A stretch of DNA of 64,000 bases, from positions 52,497-116,496 of the forward strand of contig JAFSJK010000053.1 of assembly GCA_017439305.1 (NCBI GenBank), given 5' to 3'. The notes below the pieces were generated by a model, which did not search any database, was not told the DNA's origin, and worked only from the letters and a program-made list of their open reading frames with translations. Shown one piece after another: positions 1-8,399 of the stretch (its first letter is position 1; every line of letters starts with the position of its first letter). The position numbers and the translations under genes were made by a program. The DNA comes from Bacteroidales bacterium. GTDB taxonomy: Bacteria; Bacteroidota; Bacteroidia; Bacteroidales; UBA932.

Positions 1-623
1 TGGCCACCCAGCGCAGCAACCGCGGATCCCTGGTGCGCCTGGCGCTCGTCGGATACACCAACGTCGGCAAGAGTACCCTGATGAACCTGCTGGCAAAATC
101 TGATGTGTTCGCAGAGAACAAGCTCTTTGCCACGCTGGACACGACCGTACGGAAAGTGGTCATTGAAAACTGCCCGTTCCTGCTGTCCGACACCGTCGGA
201 TTCATCCGGAAGCTACCCACCCAGCTGGTCGAAGCCTTCAAAAGCACCCTGGACGAAGTCCGGGAGGCCGATATCCTCGTCCACGTGGTGGACATTTCCC
301 ATCCCGACTTCGAGGAACAGATGCAAGTGGTGGAACAGACCCTCCGGGACATCGGCGCGGCGAACAAACCCGTCTTCGTCGTTTTTAACAAGGTGGACGC
401 CTACACCTACGAGCCGTACGACGAGTACTCCCTCACGCCGAAAGAGGCCCGGAACCGGACGCTGGATGAATTGAAGAACAGTTGGATCGCCCTGGAAAAG
501 ACCCCTTGCATCTTCATCTCGGCCAAGGAGAAAATCGGCATCGACAAATTACGGAACGATTTGTACAAGATGGTCGCCGAAATCCATGCCGGCCGGTATC
601 CATTCAATAACTTCTTGTGGTAG
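1..623 (+). CDS. hflX: GTPase HflX, 3' part (gene starts before the window)
   Basis: Ribosome-associated GTPase that splits or rescues stalled ribosomes in the cytoplasm. The reading frame is open from the window edge (first full codon at 3), so the N-terminal HflX domain lies outside; about 207 residues are visible. Seen: P-loop GYTNVGKST, switch region FATLDTTVR, DTVGF (G3), NKVD (G4) and SAKEK (G5), in the order and spacing of HflX. A GTG at 33 would fall just before the P-loop and is not a real start. Ends with TAG at 621-623. No gene follows for 425 bp. The family call is secure; only the truncated part is judged. Confidence 0.95.
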   Translation, partial: ATQRSNRGSLVRLALVGYTNVGKSTLMNLLAKSDVFAENKLFATLDTTVRKVVIENCPFLLSDTVGFIRKLPTQLVEAFKSTLDEVREADILVHVVDISHPDFEEQMQVVEQTLRDIGAANKPVFVVFNKVDAYTYEPYDEYSLTPKEARNRTLDELKNSWIALEKTPCIFISAKEKIGIDKLRNDLYKMVAEIHAGRYPFNNFLW

Positions 624-1048
624 ACGGCCTGTTTCGGTCCGTTTCGTTCAAAAGGGGAAAATACAGGTTCCTTTCAAATTGATAGGGGCATTCTAAAAGG
701 CTGAAACAAAAGGGCCTTGCAGCTTTCTATAGGCCCGAAAAGGGCGAAAAAAAGCAAAATGAATAAAAACTTCATAAAATTTTTAAATTTTAATTTGACA
801 GCAAAATCCTATTATAATTTATAATTATTCACTATCTTGTCCCCAAATATTGAATAAATACAAACACTTGGGACCCGAAAACTTAACCTCTCTAACCATC
901 CGTCTTCGTGGCCGATTTGCAAATTTGAATTTTGTTTTCAAACTTTGCAACCGAAAGCCGTTTGACAAAGCGGCCGGTTAGTGGTGTATATAGGTACAAA
1001 GAATCAAGTTTTTGTATCAAAATATTATGTTTAATCAAAATTTAACCA
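624..1048. other. Long AT-rich intergenic region before the susC-like gene
   Basis: This 425-bp stretch has no convincing coding frame. It is strongly AT-rich from about 760 to 850 and likely carries the promoter and leader of the SusC/SusD operon. A TTGACA-like hexamer lies at 795-800 and TATAAT-like runs at 813-818 and 820-825, but no clean Bacteroidetes TAnnTTTG box with a good -33 was found. Two weak inverted repeats are visible: GGGCCT/AGGCCC at 712-717 and 731-736 without a T-run, and GCCGTTTG/CAAA-G-CGGC around 957-974. No RNA family was recognised. Confidence 0.4.
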
Positions 1049-4000
1049 ATGAAAAAAGTTAAAGCTCTTTTTGCAGTTGTGGCTTTAATTCTTGCGACAG
1101 CGGTTGCCTCGGCCCAGAATATCCGGGTCTCCGGTACGGTTTCGGAAGCCGGCGGAGAAGGGATCCAGGGCGCAGCCGTCCAGCTTCAGGGCAGTACCAC
1201 TGTCTACGCCATGACTGATGCCGCGGGCAACTTTACCATTTCCGTTCCGCGGGATGGTATGCTCGTCGTGAGTTGTCTCGGTTACAAGACCCAGGAGGTC
1301 GCCGTGAACGGACGTAACTTCATCAATGTGGAGTTGGAAACCGACACGGAGCGTCTGGAGGAAACCATCGTGGTCGCGTACGGTACCGTCCGTCGTGAGG
1401 CCGCTACCGGTTCCGTGACCCAGATGAAGAGCGAGGGTCTTGCCGAAGCCCCCGTCTCCTCCGTGGACAAGCTCCTCGCCGGTAAGATGGCCGGTGTCCA
1501 GGTCACGTCCCAGACGGGTCAGCCGGGTGCTTCCACTGATATCCGTATCCGTGGTATCTCCTCCCTCAACGCGGGTAACGATCCGCTGTGGGTGGTCGAC
1601 GGTATCCCGGTGCAGACCGGAGACCAGTCCTACTTCATGAACACCTCCAACGCGATGGCCGCCATCAACCCGAACGACATCGAGTCCATCACCGTCCTGA
1701 AGGACGCGGCTGCGGCCTCCATCTACGGTTCCCGCGCTGCGAACGGTGTCATCCTCGTGACCACGAAGAGCGGTAAGGCCGGCCGGGCCAACTTCAACGC
1801 CCGCGTCAAGTTCGGTGCTTCCCAGCTTGCGAACGACAACCACTTCGGCATCATGAACGGACACCAGCTCCTCGAATGGCAGCGTGCCGCGATCACCAAC
1901 GCCGGATACAACCCGGACGACCCCACTTCTTCCTATTATCGTCCGATGTCCCTGCTTACGGGTCCCCTCACCAACTGGATGAAGGAATTCACCCGCCTCG
2001 GAAACCTGAGCGAGTATGAAATCAACGCTTCCGCCGGTAACGACCGGAGCAAGTTCTACTCCTCCCTCTCCTACCAGCGCAATGACGGTATCACCTACGG
2101 GACCGACTTCCAGAAGTTCACGGCCCGTGTGAACACCGACTACAAGCTCACCAAGACCCTCGAGATCGGAGCGCGCGTGAACCTGGCCTACACGATGGCC
2201 AACGATACGCCGATGCAGTCCCTGTACTACTCCAACCCGTTCTTCGCCGGTATGACCATCCTGCCTTGGACGCCTTTCTATGATGCGGACGGCAATTACA
2301 ACGTGAACATCCCGGAGAACTCCAACACCAACCCGCTGTACACCGCCTTCAACGACGACCAGTGGGAGAAGCAGTACCGTGCACACGGCACCGTCTATCT
2401 GCAGTGGGAGCCCATCCGCAACCTGGTGTTCAAGACGAACAACTCGGTGGAGACCACCTTTGGTGAAGGCCGCCGCTACTGGGCTCCGGATCCGGGCGAT
2501 ACCGAAGGTACCCTGCAGACTTCCACCACCCAGTATGTCACCCTTACCACTTCCAATACCGCCACTTACAACTTCAGCCTGGAAGACCACAACTTCCGTC
2601 TGATGGCGGGACAGGAGGCGATGAGACGCAGCTACATGTACTACTATATGTATGCTCCTACCGTGGACGCGAAGATCCCGTACATGAACACGGCCACCTC
2701 CGCGACGGACCAGACCGGTTACAGCGCCAACTACCGGACCCTGCTCTCCTTCTTCGGCATGTTCGACTACAACTTCAACAACAAGTACTTCCTGACGGCT
2801 TCCGTCCGTGAGGACGGTTCCTCCCTGTTCGGTTCCGCGAACCAGTGGGGTCTCTTCTGGTCCGTGGGCGGCAGCTGGAACATCACCAACGAAGCCTTCA
2901 TGAAGCCCACCCGCAACTGGCTGAGCCTCCTGAAGTTCCGCGCCAGCTATGGTGTTAACGGTAACAACGCCATCTCCCCGTACCGTGCTTACGGTGTGTA
3001 TGCCTCCTCGGCCTACAACGGCGGTACCGGCATGCTCCCGAGCACCCCGGACAACCAGTCCCTCTCCTGGGAAAAGAACTACACCTGGAATGTCGGTCTG
3101 GACGGCGGCTTCTTCGACAACCGCCTGAACTTCCAGTTCGACGTGTATGACCGCAAGACCACGGACATGCTGCTGGACAAGCAGGTTCCCCAGACTTCCG
3201 GCTTCAGCTCCAACTTCATGAACATCGGTTCCATGAAGAACAACGGTATCGAGCTCCAGATGGACGCCGACATCATCCGCAACCGCGACCTCGTCTGGAA
3301 CGTTGGTTTCAACTTCGCCTACAACAAGTCCAAGATCCTGGACCTCGGCGACACGAAGGAGATGACCTACAGCGACAGCCGTATCAAGCACAAAGTGGGC
3401 GAGCGCTTCTACACCTTCTACCTGAAGGATTACTACGGCGTGAACCCGTCCACCGGTGCCGCCGTGTGGCGTCATCACGACTATACGTATGAGAAGGATG
3501 CCGAAGGCAATGACACCGATGTCATCCTCGAGGACAAAGTCACCCTGACCTCCGACTACAACAAGGCCAGCTACATCTATGCCGGTTCCCCGGAGCCGAA
3601 GTACACGGGCGGCTTCAACACCTCCCTTACTTACAAGGGTCTGAACCTGAGCGTCTTCTTCGAGTACAAGTATGGCAACAAGGTCCTCATCGTGGAGAAC
3701 CGCTATATCAACTCCGACGGTTCCCAGATGTCCATGAACCAGACCGTCCGCTCCCTCGACTATTGGAAGAAGGCCGGTGACACGGGCGTGTTCCCGATGC
3801 CGAAGGCCGGTAACTCCTCCAACTCCTACACCTTCGCCAGCACCCGCTGGCTGCAGGACGGCAGCTACCTCCGCGTGAAGGATATCACCCTCTCCTACAA
3901 TCTCCCTGATACCTGGATGAAGGCTATCCACATGAAGGCCATCAAGGTCTATGCGAGCGCTCTCAACCTCTTTACTTTCCACGATGTCGACTTCTGGGAT

Positions 4001-4084
4001 CCCGAGCGTGGTCTCGACGGTATGGGCACCGGTGTCTATCCGATGACCAAGTCCTTCGTCGGCGGTGTCGAGGTTTCCTTCTAA
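1049..4084 (+). CDS. SusC/RagA-family TonB-linked outer membrane transporter
   Basis: TonB-dependent outer-membrane importer that pairs with a SusD lipoprotein to take up oligosaccharides or peptides. 1011 residues, normal for the family. Signal peptide at 1-22 (ends ATAVASAQ), carboxypeptidase-D-regulatory-like domain at about 25-95, then the SusC box region (ETIVVAYGTVRR), plug with IRIRGISSLN, PLWVVDGIPV and SRAANGVILVTTKSG, and a long beta-barrel ending in an aromatic-terminated strand (GGVEVSF). ATG at 1049 directly precedes a good signal peptide. First gene of an operon with the SusD gene 19 bp downstream. The substrate cannot be read from sequence; see the findings for a peptide hypothesis (RagA of Porphyromonas imports peptides). 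Confidence 0.96.
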   Translation: MKKVKALFAVVALILATAVASAQNIRVSGTVSEAGGEGIQGAAVQLQGSTTVYAMTDAAGNFTISVPRDGMLVVSCLGYKTQEVAVNGRNFINVELETDTERLEETIVVAYGTVRREAATGSVTQMKSEGLAEAPVSSVDKLLAGKMAGVQVTSQTGQPGASTDIRIRGISSLNAGNDPLWVVDGIPVQTGDQSYFMNTSNAMAAINPNDIESITVLKDAAAASIYGSRAANGVILVTTKSGKAGRANFNARVKFGASQLANDNHFGIMNGHQLLEWQRAAITNAGYNPDDPTSSYYRPMSLLTGPLTNWMKEFTRLGNLSEYEINASAGNDRSKFYSSLSYQRNDGITYGTDFQKFTARVNTDYKLTKTLEIGARVNLAYTMANDTPMQSLYYSNPFFAGMTILPWTPFYDADGNYNVNIPENSNTNPLYTAFNDDQWEKQYRAHGTVYLQWEPIRNLVFKTNNSVETTFGEGRRYWAPDPGDTEGTLQTSTTQYVTLTTSNTATYNFSLEDHNFRLMAGQEAMRRSYMYYYMYAPTVDAKIPYMNTATSATDQTGYSANYRTLLSFFGMFDYNFNNKYFLTASVREDGSSLFGSANQWGLFWSVGGSWNITNEAFMKPTRNWLSLLKFRASYGVNGNNAISPYRAYGVYASSAYNGGTGMLPSTPDNQSLSWEKNYTWNVGLDGGFFDNRLNFQFDVYDRKTTDMLLDKQVPQTSGFSSNFMNIGSMKNNGIELQMDADIIRNRDLVWNVGFNFAYNKSKILDLGDTKEMTYSDSRIKHKVGERFYTFYLKDYYGVNPSTGAAVWRHHDYTYEKDAEGNDTDVILEDKVTLTSDYNKASYIYAGSPEPKYTGGFNTSLTYKGLNLSVFFEYKYGNKVLIVENRYINSDGSQMSMNQTVRSLDYWKKAGDTGVFPMPKAGNSSNSYTFASTRWLQDGSYLRVKDITLSYNLPDTWMKAIHMKAIKVYASALNLFTFHDVDFWDPERGLDGMGTGVYPMTKSFVGGVEVSF

Positions 4085-4103
4085 CCTTAAGCGTACAGTG
4101 AAT

Positions 4104-5609
4104 ATGAAAAAGTCAACATACATTGTCCTGATCGCTGCTGCCGCCCTTTCCGTCAGCTGCAAGGATTTCCTCAAGGAAGAGCCTTTCCTCTCCCAGAGCA
4201 ATGCGCTGGCCCTTGCCGACTATGACGGCTTGAACAAGGCTGTCGCCGGTGCTTACGGCCCGCTTGCCGATGGTTCCTGGTATGGTGCGGACTACGTGCT
4301 CACTTCCGAGATGCGCGCGGACAACGCCACCATCCCTACCAACACCGACTTCCAGTCCGGTCGTTACCAGGCCCCCTTCTACATGACCTACAGCGCGGAT
4401 GCGACCGTCGGTCTCTGGGGCTATGCCTACTATGTCATCTCCGCCGCGAACAACGTGCTCGAGGAGATTGAAACCCAGGGAATGGACGCTTTCACCAGCA
4501 GTTCCGTCTCCGAGCAGGATATCAAGAACCTGCAGGCTGAGTGCCTCTTCCTGCGTGCCCTTTCGCTCTTTGACCTGGCCCGCATCTACGCCTATTCCCC
4601 GGCCAAGAGCAAATCCGTCAACTTCACGGACTGCGTTCCGATCATCCTGAAGACCGACAAGACGGCCCAGGACCAGCCGGCCCGCAACTCCATCGCCGAG
4701 GTCTACGAGCAGATCATCAAGGACCTGAAGGAAGCTGAAGGCCTGATGGCTCCGGACTATGTCCGCAGCGGCGTCACCGACAAGAAGGCGGTCGCCACCC
4801 TGCCCGCCATCCAGGCTCTCCTCAGCCGCGTCTACCTGTACAACCAGGATTGGCAGAATGCGGCCGACTACGCCACCAAGGTCATCAACAACAAGGCCTT
4901 CAAACTCTGGACGGCTGAAGAGTATCCCTCTGTCTGGGGCGCCGAAACCGGCGGTTCCGAGGTTATCTTCGAGGTCTATGGCAAGTCCGCCAACGACTAC
5001 GACGAGTACTGGGAGGGTCCTTCCCACATGACCAACCCGGTCGGTTATGCCGACTGCGCTGCCTCCAAGTCCCTCACCTCCCTGTTCGAAGACGGTGACG
5101 TCCGCGGCACCACCGGTGTCCGTGGCACCGACGACGGCAAGGTGATGTTCTGCACCGACAAAGATGAAGCCTCCGGTGGCGAACTCTGGACCATGAAGTA
5201 CTACGGCAAGGGCGACGGTGATGCCACCTCCACCCCGGATGTGAACAACGTGATCGTCCTCCGTCTTTCCGAAATGTACCTGAACCGTGCCGAGGCCCTC
5301 GTGAATGGCGCTTCCGTTTCCGGTGCTTCCGCCCTGAACGACCTGAATACCATCCGTGCCAACCGCGGCGCTGCCGCCCTCAATTCCGCCGGTGCCGCCG
5401 CCGTCGCCCTCGAGCGCCGTCTCGAGCTCAACTTCGAAGGCCACTACTGGTTCGACCTGGGCCGTACCGCGAACGGTTCCATCACTTATTCCGACAGCCG
5501 GAGGAACGACAACATCGACGCGACCTCCAGGTTCTGGGCCCTTCCGATCCCGAAGCGGGAATATGACGTGAATAAAAACCTCACCCACAACCCGGGCTTT
5601 GAAGAGTAA
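4104..5609 (+). CDS. SusD/RagB-family surface lipoprotein
   Basis: Substrate-capturing lid of the SusCD complex, anchored in the outer leaflet of the outer membrane. 501 residues. Lipobox SVSC with Cys19 and an acidic/lysine stretch just after it (KDFLKEE) resembling the Bacteroidetes surface-export signal. The body is TPR-like helical, and the C-terminus has the family ending (LPIPKREYDVN then HNPGF). The ATG at 4104 is chosen over an in-frame ATG at 4065 because only the later start gives a lipoprotein signal; the earlier one would overlap the SusC gene. Follows SusC by 19 bp and is followed 15 bp later by a lipoprotein gene, so one operon. Confidence 0.95.
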   Translation: MKKSTYIVLIAAAALSVSCKDFLKEEPFLSQSNALALADYDGLNKAVAGAYGPLADGSWYGADYVLTSEMRADNATIPTNTDFQSGRYQAPFYMTYSADATVGLWGYAYYVISAANNVLEEIETQGMDAFTSSSVSEQDIKNLQAECLFLRALSLFDLARIYAYSPAKSKSVNFTDCVPIILKTDKTAQDQPARNSIAEVYEQIIKDLKEAEGLMAPDYVRSGVTDKKAVATLPAIQALLSRVYLYNQDWQNAADYATKVINNKAFKLWTAEEYPSVWGAETGGSEVIFEVYGKSANDYDEYWEGPSHMTNPVGYADCAASKSLTSLFEDGDVRGTTGVRGTDDGKVMFCTDKDEASGGELWTMKYYGKGDGDATSTPDVNNVIVLRLSEMYLNRAEALVNGASVSGASALNDLNTIRANRGAAALNSAGAAAVALERRLELNFEGHYWFDLGRTANGSITYSDSRRNDNIDATSRFWALPIPKREYDVNKNLTHNPGFEE

Positions 5610-5624
5610 TAGGAGATTTTTCAG

Positions 5625-6563
5625 ATGAAAAGAATAATCGCATATTTCAGCATCGTTGCGCTGGCCGCTTTCGCCGCTTCCTGCAACCTGAATGACAACC
5701 CTGTATTCAATGACGACGACGCTTTCGTCGCCTTCGACTCCCCTGCCGCCAGCTGCAACGAGACGGACGGTGAGATCAGCATTCCCGTGACCCTCGCCTC
5801 CGTGCAGGGTATCGCCACCACCATTTCCTACGAAGCGGTGGACGGAACGGCCAAGGCTGGCACCAACTTCGACCTCGTGGACGGCGCCGGTACCCTGACC
5901 TTCTCGGCTGATGCACGCACCCAGTACATCAAGGTGAAGATCTACGATCCCGAAGTCACTTATACCGAAGACGGCGAGCGCGAGGGCGGCCGCTATACCG
6001 GCGACCTCAAGTTCTCCCTCAAGTTCAAGAGCACGGGTTCCGTGAACTCCGGTGCGGACAATACCTGCACCATTACCATCAACGACCTGGACCACCCGCT
6101 CAGCGCCATCCTCGGCGACTGGACCTTCTCCGCCATTTGCCGCAAGGCCGACGCCTCCTGGCCTTGCGAGCTCCGTAAGGATCCGGAGGATGACCATCTG
6201 GTCTGGTTCTATGACCTCGTCTATCTCTCCCGCAACCAATGGGACGGTTGGGACATCAGCTACTATGGCATCGTGTCCGAAGACCTGAAGACCATTACCA
6301 TTCCGATGGGTCAGGAGAGTGAGTACACCTATAGCAACGGAAATCATGTGACCCTCTACGCGGTTGACGCCGCGGTCGAAAACATCTATGACTCCGGAAA
6401 TGTTACTGCGACGATCATCTATGATGCGGCCGGACACGCCACGGGTCTCAACTTCGACCTTAGCGTCTCTCCCGCCGGTGAGGGCGGAGGCCTGATCGCC
6501 TACATCCCGGATGCGGGTACCATCAACTACATCCATCCTCCGTTCACCGCAACCAAGGACTGA
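5625..6563 (+). CDS. Lipoprotein with Calx-beta-like domain (SusCD accessory protein)
   Basis: 312 residues. Lipobox AASC with Cys20, so a lipoprotein, probably surface exposed like SusE/SusF-type accessory proteins. Residues about 35-150 resemble a Calx-beta repeat (VDGTAKAGTNFDLVDGAGTL, then a run ending in TCTITINDLD), a beta-sandwich often used for ligand or ion contact. The C-terminal half (about 160-312) is beta-rich and not recognised. Sits 15 bp after SusD and 24 bp before another lipoprotein gene, in the usual position for genes that help the SusCD pair bind its substrate. The function is inferred from context only. Confidence 0.75.
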   Translation: MKRIIAYFSIVALAAFAASCNLNDNPVFNDDDAFVAFDSPAASCNETDGEISIPVTLASVQGIATTISYEAVDGTAKAGTNFDLVDGAGTLTFSADARTQYIKVKIYDPEVTYTEDGEREGGRYTGDLKFSLKFKSTGSVNSGADNTCTITINDLDHPLSAILGDWTFSAICRKADASWPCELRKDPEDDHLVWFYDLVYLSRNQWDGWDISYYGIVSEDLKTITIPMGQESEYTYSNGNHVTLYAVDAAVENIYDSGNVTATIIYDAAGHATGLNFDLSVSPAGEGGGLIAYIPDAGTINYIHPPFTATKD

Positions 6564-6587
6564 TAAACCTTTAAAAGATTGATGATT

Positions 6588-8309
6588 ATGAAAAAATATC
6601 TTCTCAGTCTCCTCGCGGTGGCAGCCGTCGTCGGTTGTACCACCTTTGAAGATGAGCAGTCTGATGCCGTTGTCAATCCCACCTCTCCCGCCATCACGGT
6701 GAGCGGGGTGGAAGACACCGGGTTCGCCGCCACCATCGCGGCCCAGGCCGGAACCGGATTCTACTCCTACGCCGTCCTTCCGGGCGCTCCCCAGGACCTG
6801 AATCCCACCACCCTTCTGAAGGTCGGTTACAAAAACGCCGTGGCCGCCGGTACCGTGGATTATGCCAAGTCTCCGTCCAAGACCATCGAACTGACGGAAC
6901 TTGCCCGCAATACGGTCTATACGGTCTATGCCGTAGCGGCCAGCCAGCAGGGTACTGTCGGTGAAGTGGTCAGCCAGAAGGTCACCACCTCCGATGCGGA
7001 GATTCCTGCTCCCAAATCCGCAACTTATGAGGACTACACGGTAACGGTCACTTTCTCCGAGCCCATCAAGTACACCGGCAAGAGGGCTACGGTCAACTAC
7101 TATGCCGTCAACACCCCCAGCGGTGCCGAGTACAACATCTTGGAGAACAAGCCGGTCGGCAGCGTGAAAGCGACTGTGACCGCTGATGGAAACGTCGCTA
7201 CGTTCAAGTTTGACGAGCCTATTCCCAACGGTGCCTACTTCGCCGTGAGCTATCCCGCCGGCGCTTTTGAGGATGCCGTGGGCAATCCGGTAAATGCCAT
7301 GGAGAGTGGCTTTGGTACGGATAAGGATGGCAAACTGGCCAGCAAGGGTATCACCGGCCGCCAGGATACTGTCAACTTCGACCTCACCCTCTACAGTCCG
7401 GATGAAGAAGAGGCGGAACTGGAGAGTGTCTCCAGCCTGATTGATCCGATCTGGATCTCCGTTCCGGAGGATTACATCCACTTCAAGGCCACCGTTCCTG
7501 CTACGACCAAGAATATCGAAGGTTACAGCATCGTGTATGAAGGAACTGGTGAATCCCACACCTACACCACGCCCGGTCCGTATGATTACGGCTGGAACGG
7601 TACTTACAACTGCGCCCTGGCTTATCCGAACGCCATGTCCGGCCGTCCGGATCCGGTTCCGGGACAGAACATTACCATCACCATTCCGGAAGGTTTCCTG
7701 ACCGACATCTACGGAAACGTCAGCAATGCGTTCGTCATCGGACCGTTCCTGTATTCCTTCGGATATGAGATGGAGGATATCTACGGTACCTACACGCTGA
7801 CGGTCGACTCCCAGTACGCCGGTGGTTTCACCAACGAAGGAATCATCATCGCCCCCGCACCCGAGGATGATGAGGATTACGAAGGCATGGATGTCATTGT
7901 CCATCACCTCTTCACCGGAACGATCTGCTGCGATGACCTCGATTCCTTCTCCAACCTCGATACGTCCTTCGGAGCTACGTTCAACACTGACTCCGGCGTG
8001 CTGCAGTTCGGTTGGTACGACGCAATCGGTGAGGGCAGTGCCGCCGAGTATGAGTGGGCTGACTATGTCCTCGCCCTCAGCATGGATACGGATGACCATC
8101 TCTTCAGTTTCCAAATGCCTGAGAAGGGAAAACTGACCCTCCAGGAGACGGTGGCCATCTACTGCAACGGCCTCGGAACGTGGGATCGTTATCGTCCCGG
8201 TAATACCGTCCTTACGAAAGTGAGTGACGAGTATGAGGTTCCTGCCCGCATGGCCAGAATGCCCCGGACGGGAGTGAAGGCGGACATCCAGAACAAAATC
8301 GGCCGATAG
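6588..8309 (+). CDS. Lipoprotein with fibronectin-III/Ig-like domains (SusCD accessory protein)
   Basis: 573 residues from ATG 6588; the run of ATGs begins at 6579, but MKKYLLSLLAVAAVVGC gives the cleanest signal with lipobox Cys17. Residues about 35-115 look like a fibronectin type III module (NTVYTVYAVAASQQGTVGE); 120-230 look like an Ig-like domain with the FSEPI and PAGAFEDAVGNPV phrasing seen in bacterial Ig-like folds. The C-terminal 200 residues are acidic and unrecognised. Last gene of the SusCD operon: a strong terminator follows 19 bp after the stop. It may be a surface glycan- or peptide-binding protein in the SusE/F position; the ligand is unknown. Confidence 0.75.
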   Translation: MKKYLLSLLAVAAVVGCTTFEDEQSDAVVNPTSPAITVSGVEDTGFAATIAAQAGTGFYSYAVLPGAPQDLNPTTLLKVGYKNAVAAGTVDYAKSPSKTIELTELARNTVYTVYAVAASQQGTVGEVVSQKVTTSDAEIPAPKSATYEDYTVTVTFSEPIKYTGKRATVNYYAVNTPSGAEYNILENKPVGSVKATVTADGNVATFKFDEPIPNGAYFAVSYPAGAFEDAVGNPVNAMESGFGTDKDGKLASKGITGRQDTVNFDLTLYSPDEEEAELESVSSLIDPIWISVPEDYIHFKATVPATTKNIEGYSIVYEGTGESHTYTTPGPYDYGWNGTYNCALAYPNAMSGRPDPVPGQNITITIPEGFLTDIYGNVSNAFVIGPFLYSFGYEMEDIYGTYTLTVDSQYAGGFTNEGIIIAPAPEDDEDYEGMDVIVHHLFTGTICCDDLDSFSNLDTSFGATFNTDSGVLQFGWYDAIGEGSAAEYEWADYVLALSMDTDDHLFSFQMPEKGKLTLQETVAIYCNGLGTWDRYRPGNTVLTKVSDEYEVPARMARMPRTGVKADIQNKIGR

Positions 8310-8328
8310 GCTGTTTTGAATCCGACAG

Positions 8329-8364
8329 CACAGCACCGCCCATTTGACGGTGCTGTGTTTTTTC
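8329..8364 (+). terminator. Rho-independent terminator of the SusCD operon
   Basis: A perfect 10-bp stem, CACAGCACCG (8329-8338) with CGGTGCTGTG (8348-8357), has a 9-nt loop and is followed directly by six T residues (8358-8363). It lies 19 bp after the stop at 8309 and before the next ATG at 8400. Confidence 0.9.
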
Positions 8365-8373
8365 TTATCTTTG
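8343..8373 (+). promoter_or_regulatory. Bacteroidetes-type promoter nested in the terminator
   Basis: A -33 TTTG at 8343-8346 and a -7 TATCTTTG at 8366-8373 are separated by 19 bp, the best match to the TTTG-N19-TAnnTTTG consensus in the window. The -33 lies in the loop of the preceding terminator hairpin. The ATG of the downstream gene is 26 bp after the -7 box. Confidence 0.8.
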
Positions 8374-8399
8374 TACGCTCAGCCGACCAAATAAAACGA

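Noticed and set aside
712-736. Terminator after hflX
   Set aside because: A 6-bp stem with a 13-nt loop and no T-run is too weak.
1085-4201. A 1038-codon open frame on the minus strand opposite the SusC gene
   Set aside because: It has no domain sense and is a by-product of strong codon bias in the SusC gene; the plus strand encodes a complete, recognisable protein.
1049-8309. Classical starch or glycan utilisation locus
   Set aside because: No SusR/HTCS/ECF regulator and no carbohydrate enzyme is present in the window; only SusCD and binding lipoproteins are seen.
4113-8336. A 1407-codon minus-strand open frame spanning four plus-strand genes
   Set aside because: It crosses several real genes and intergenic gaps and has a composition typical of antisense frames in GC-rich DNA.
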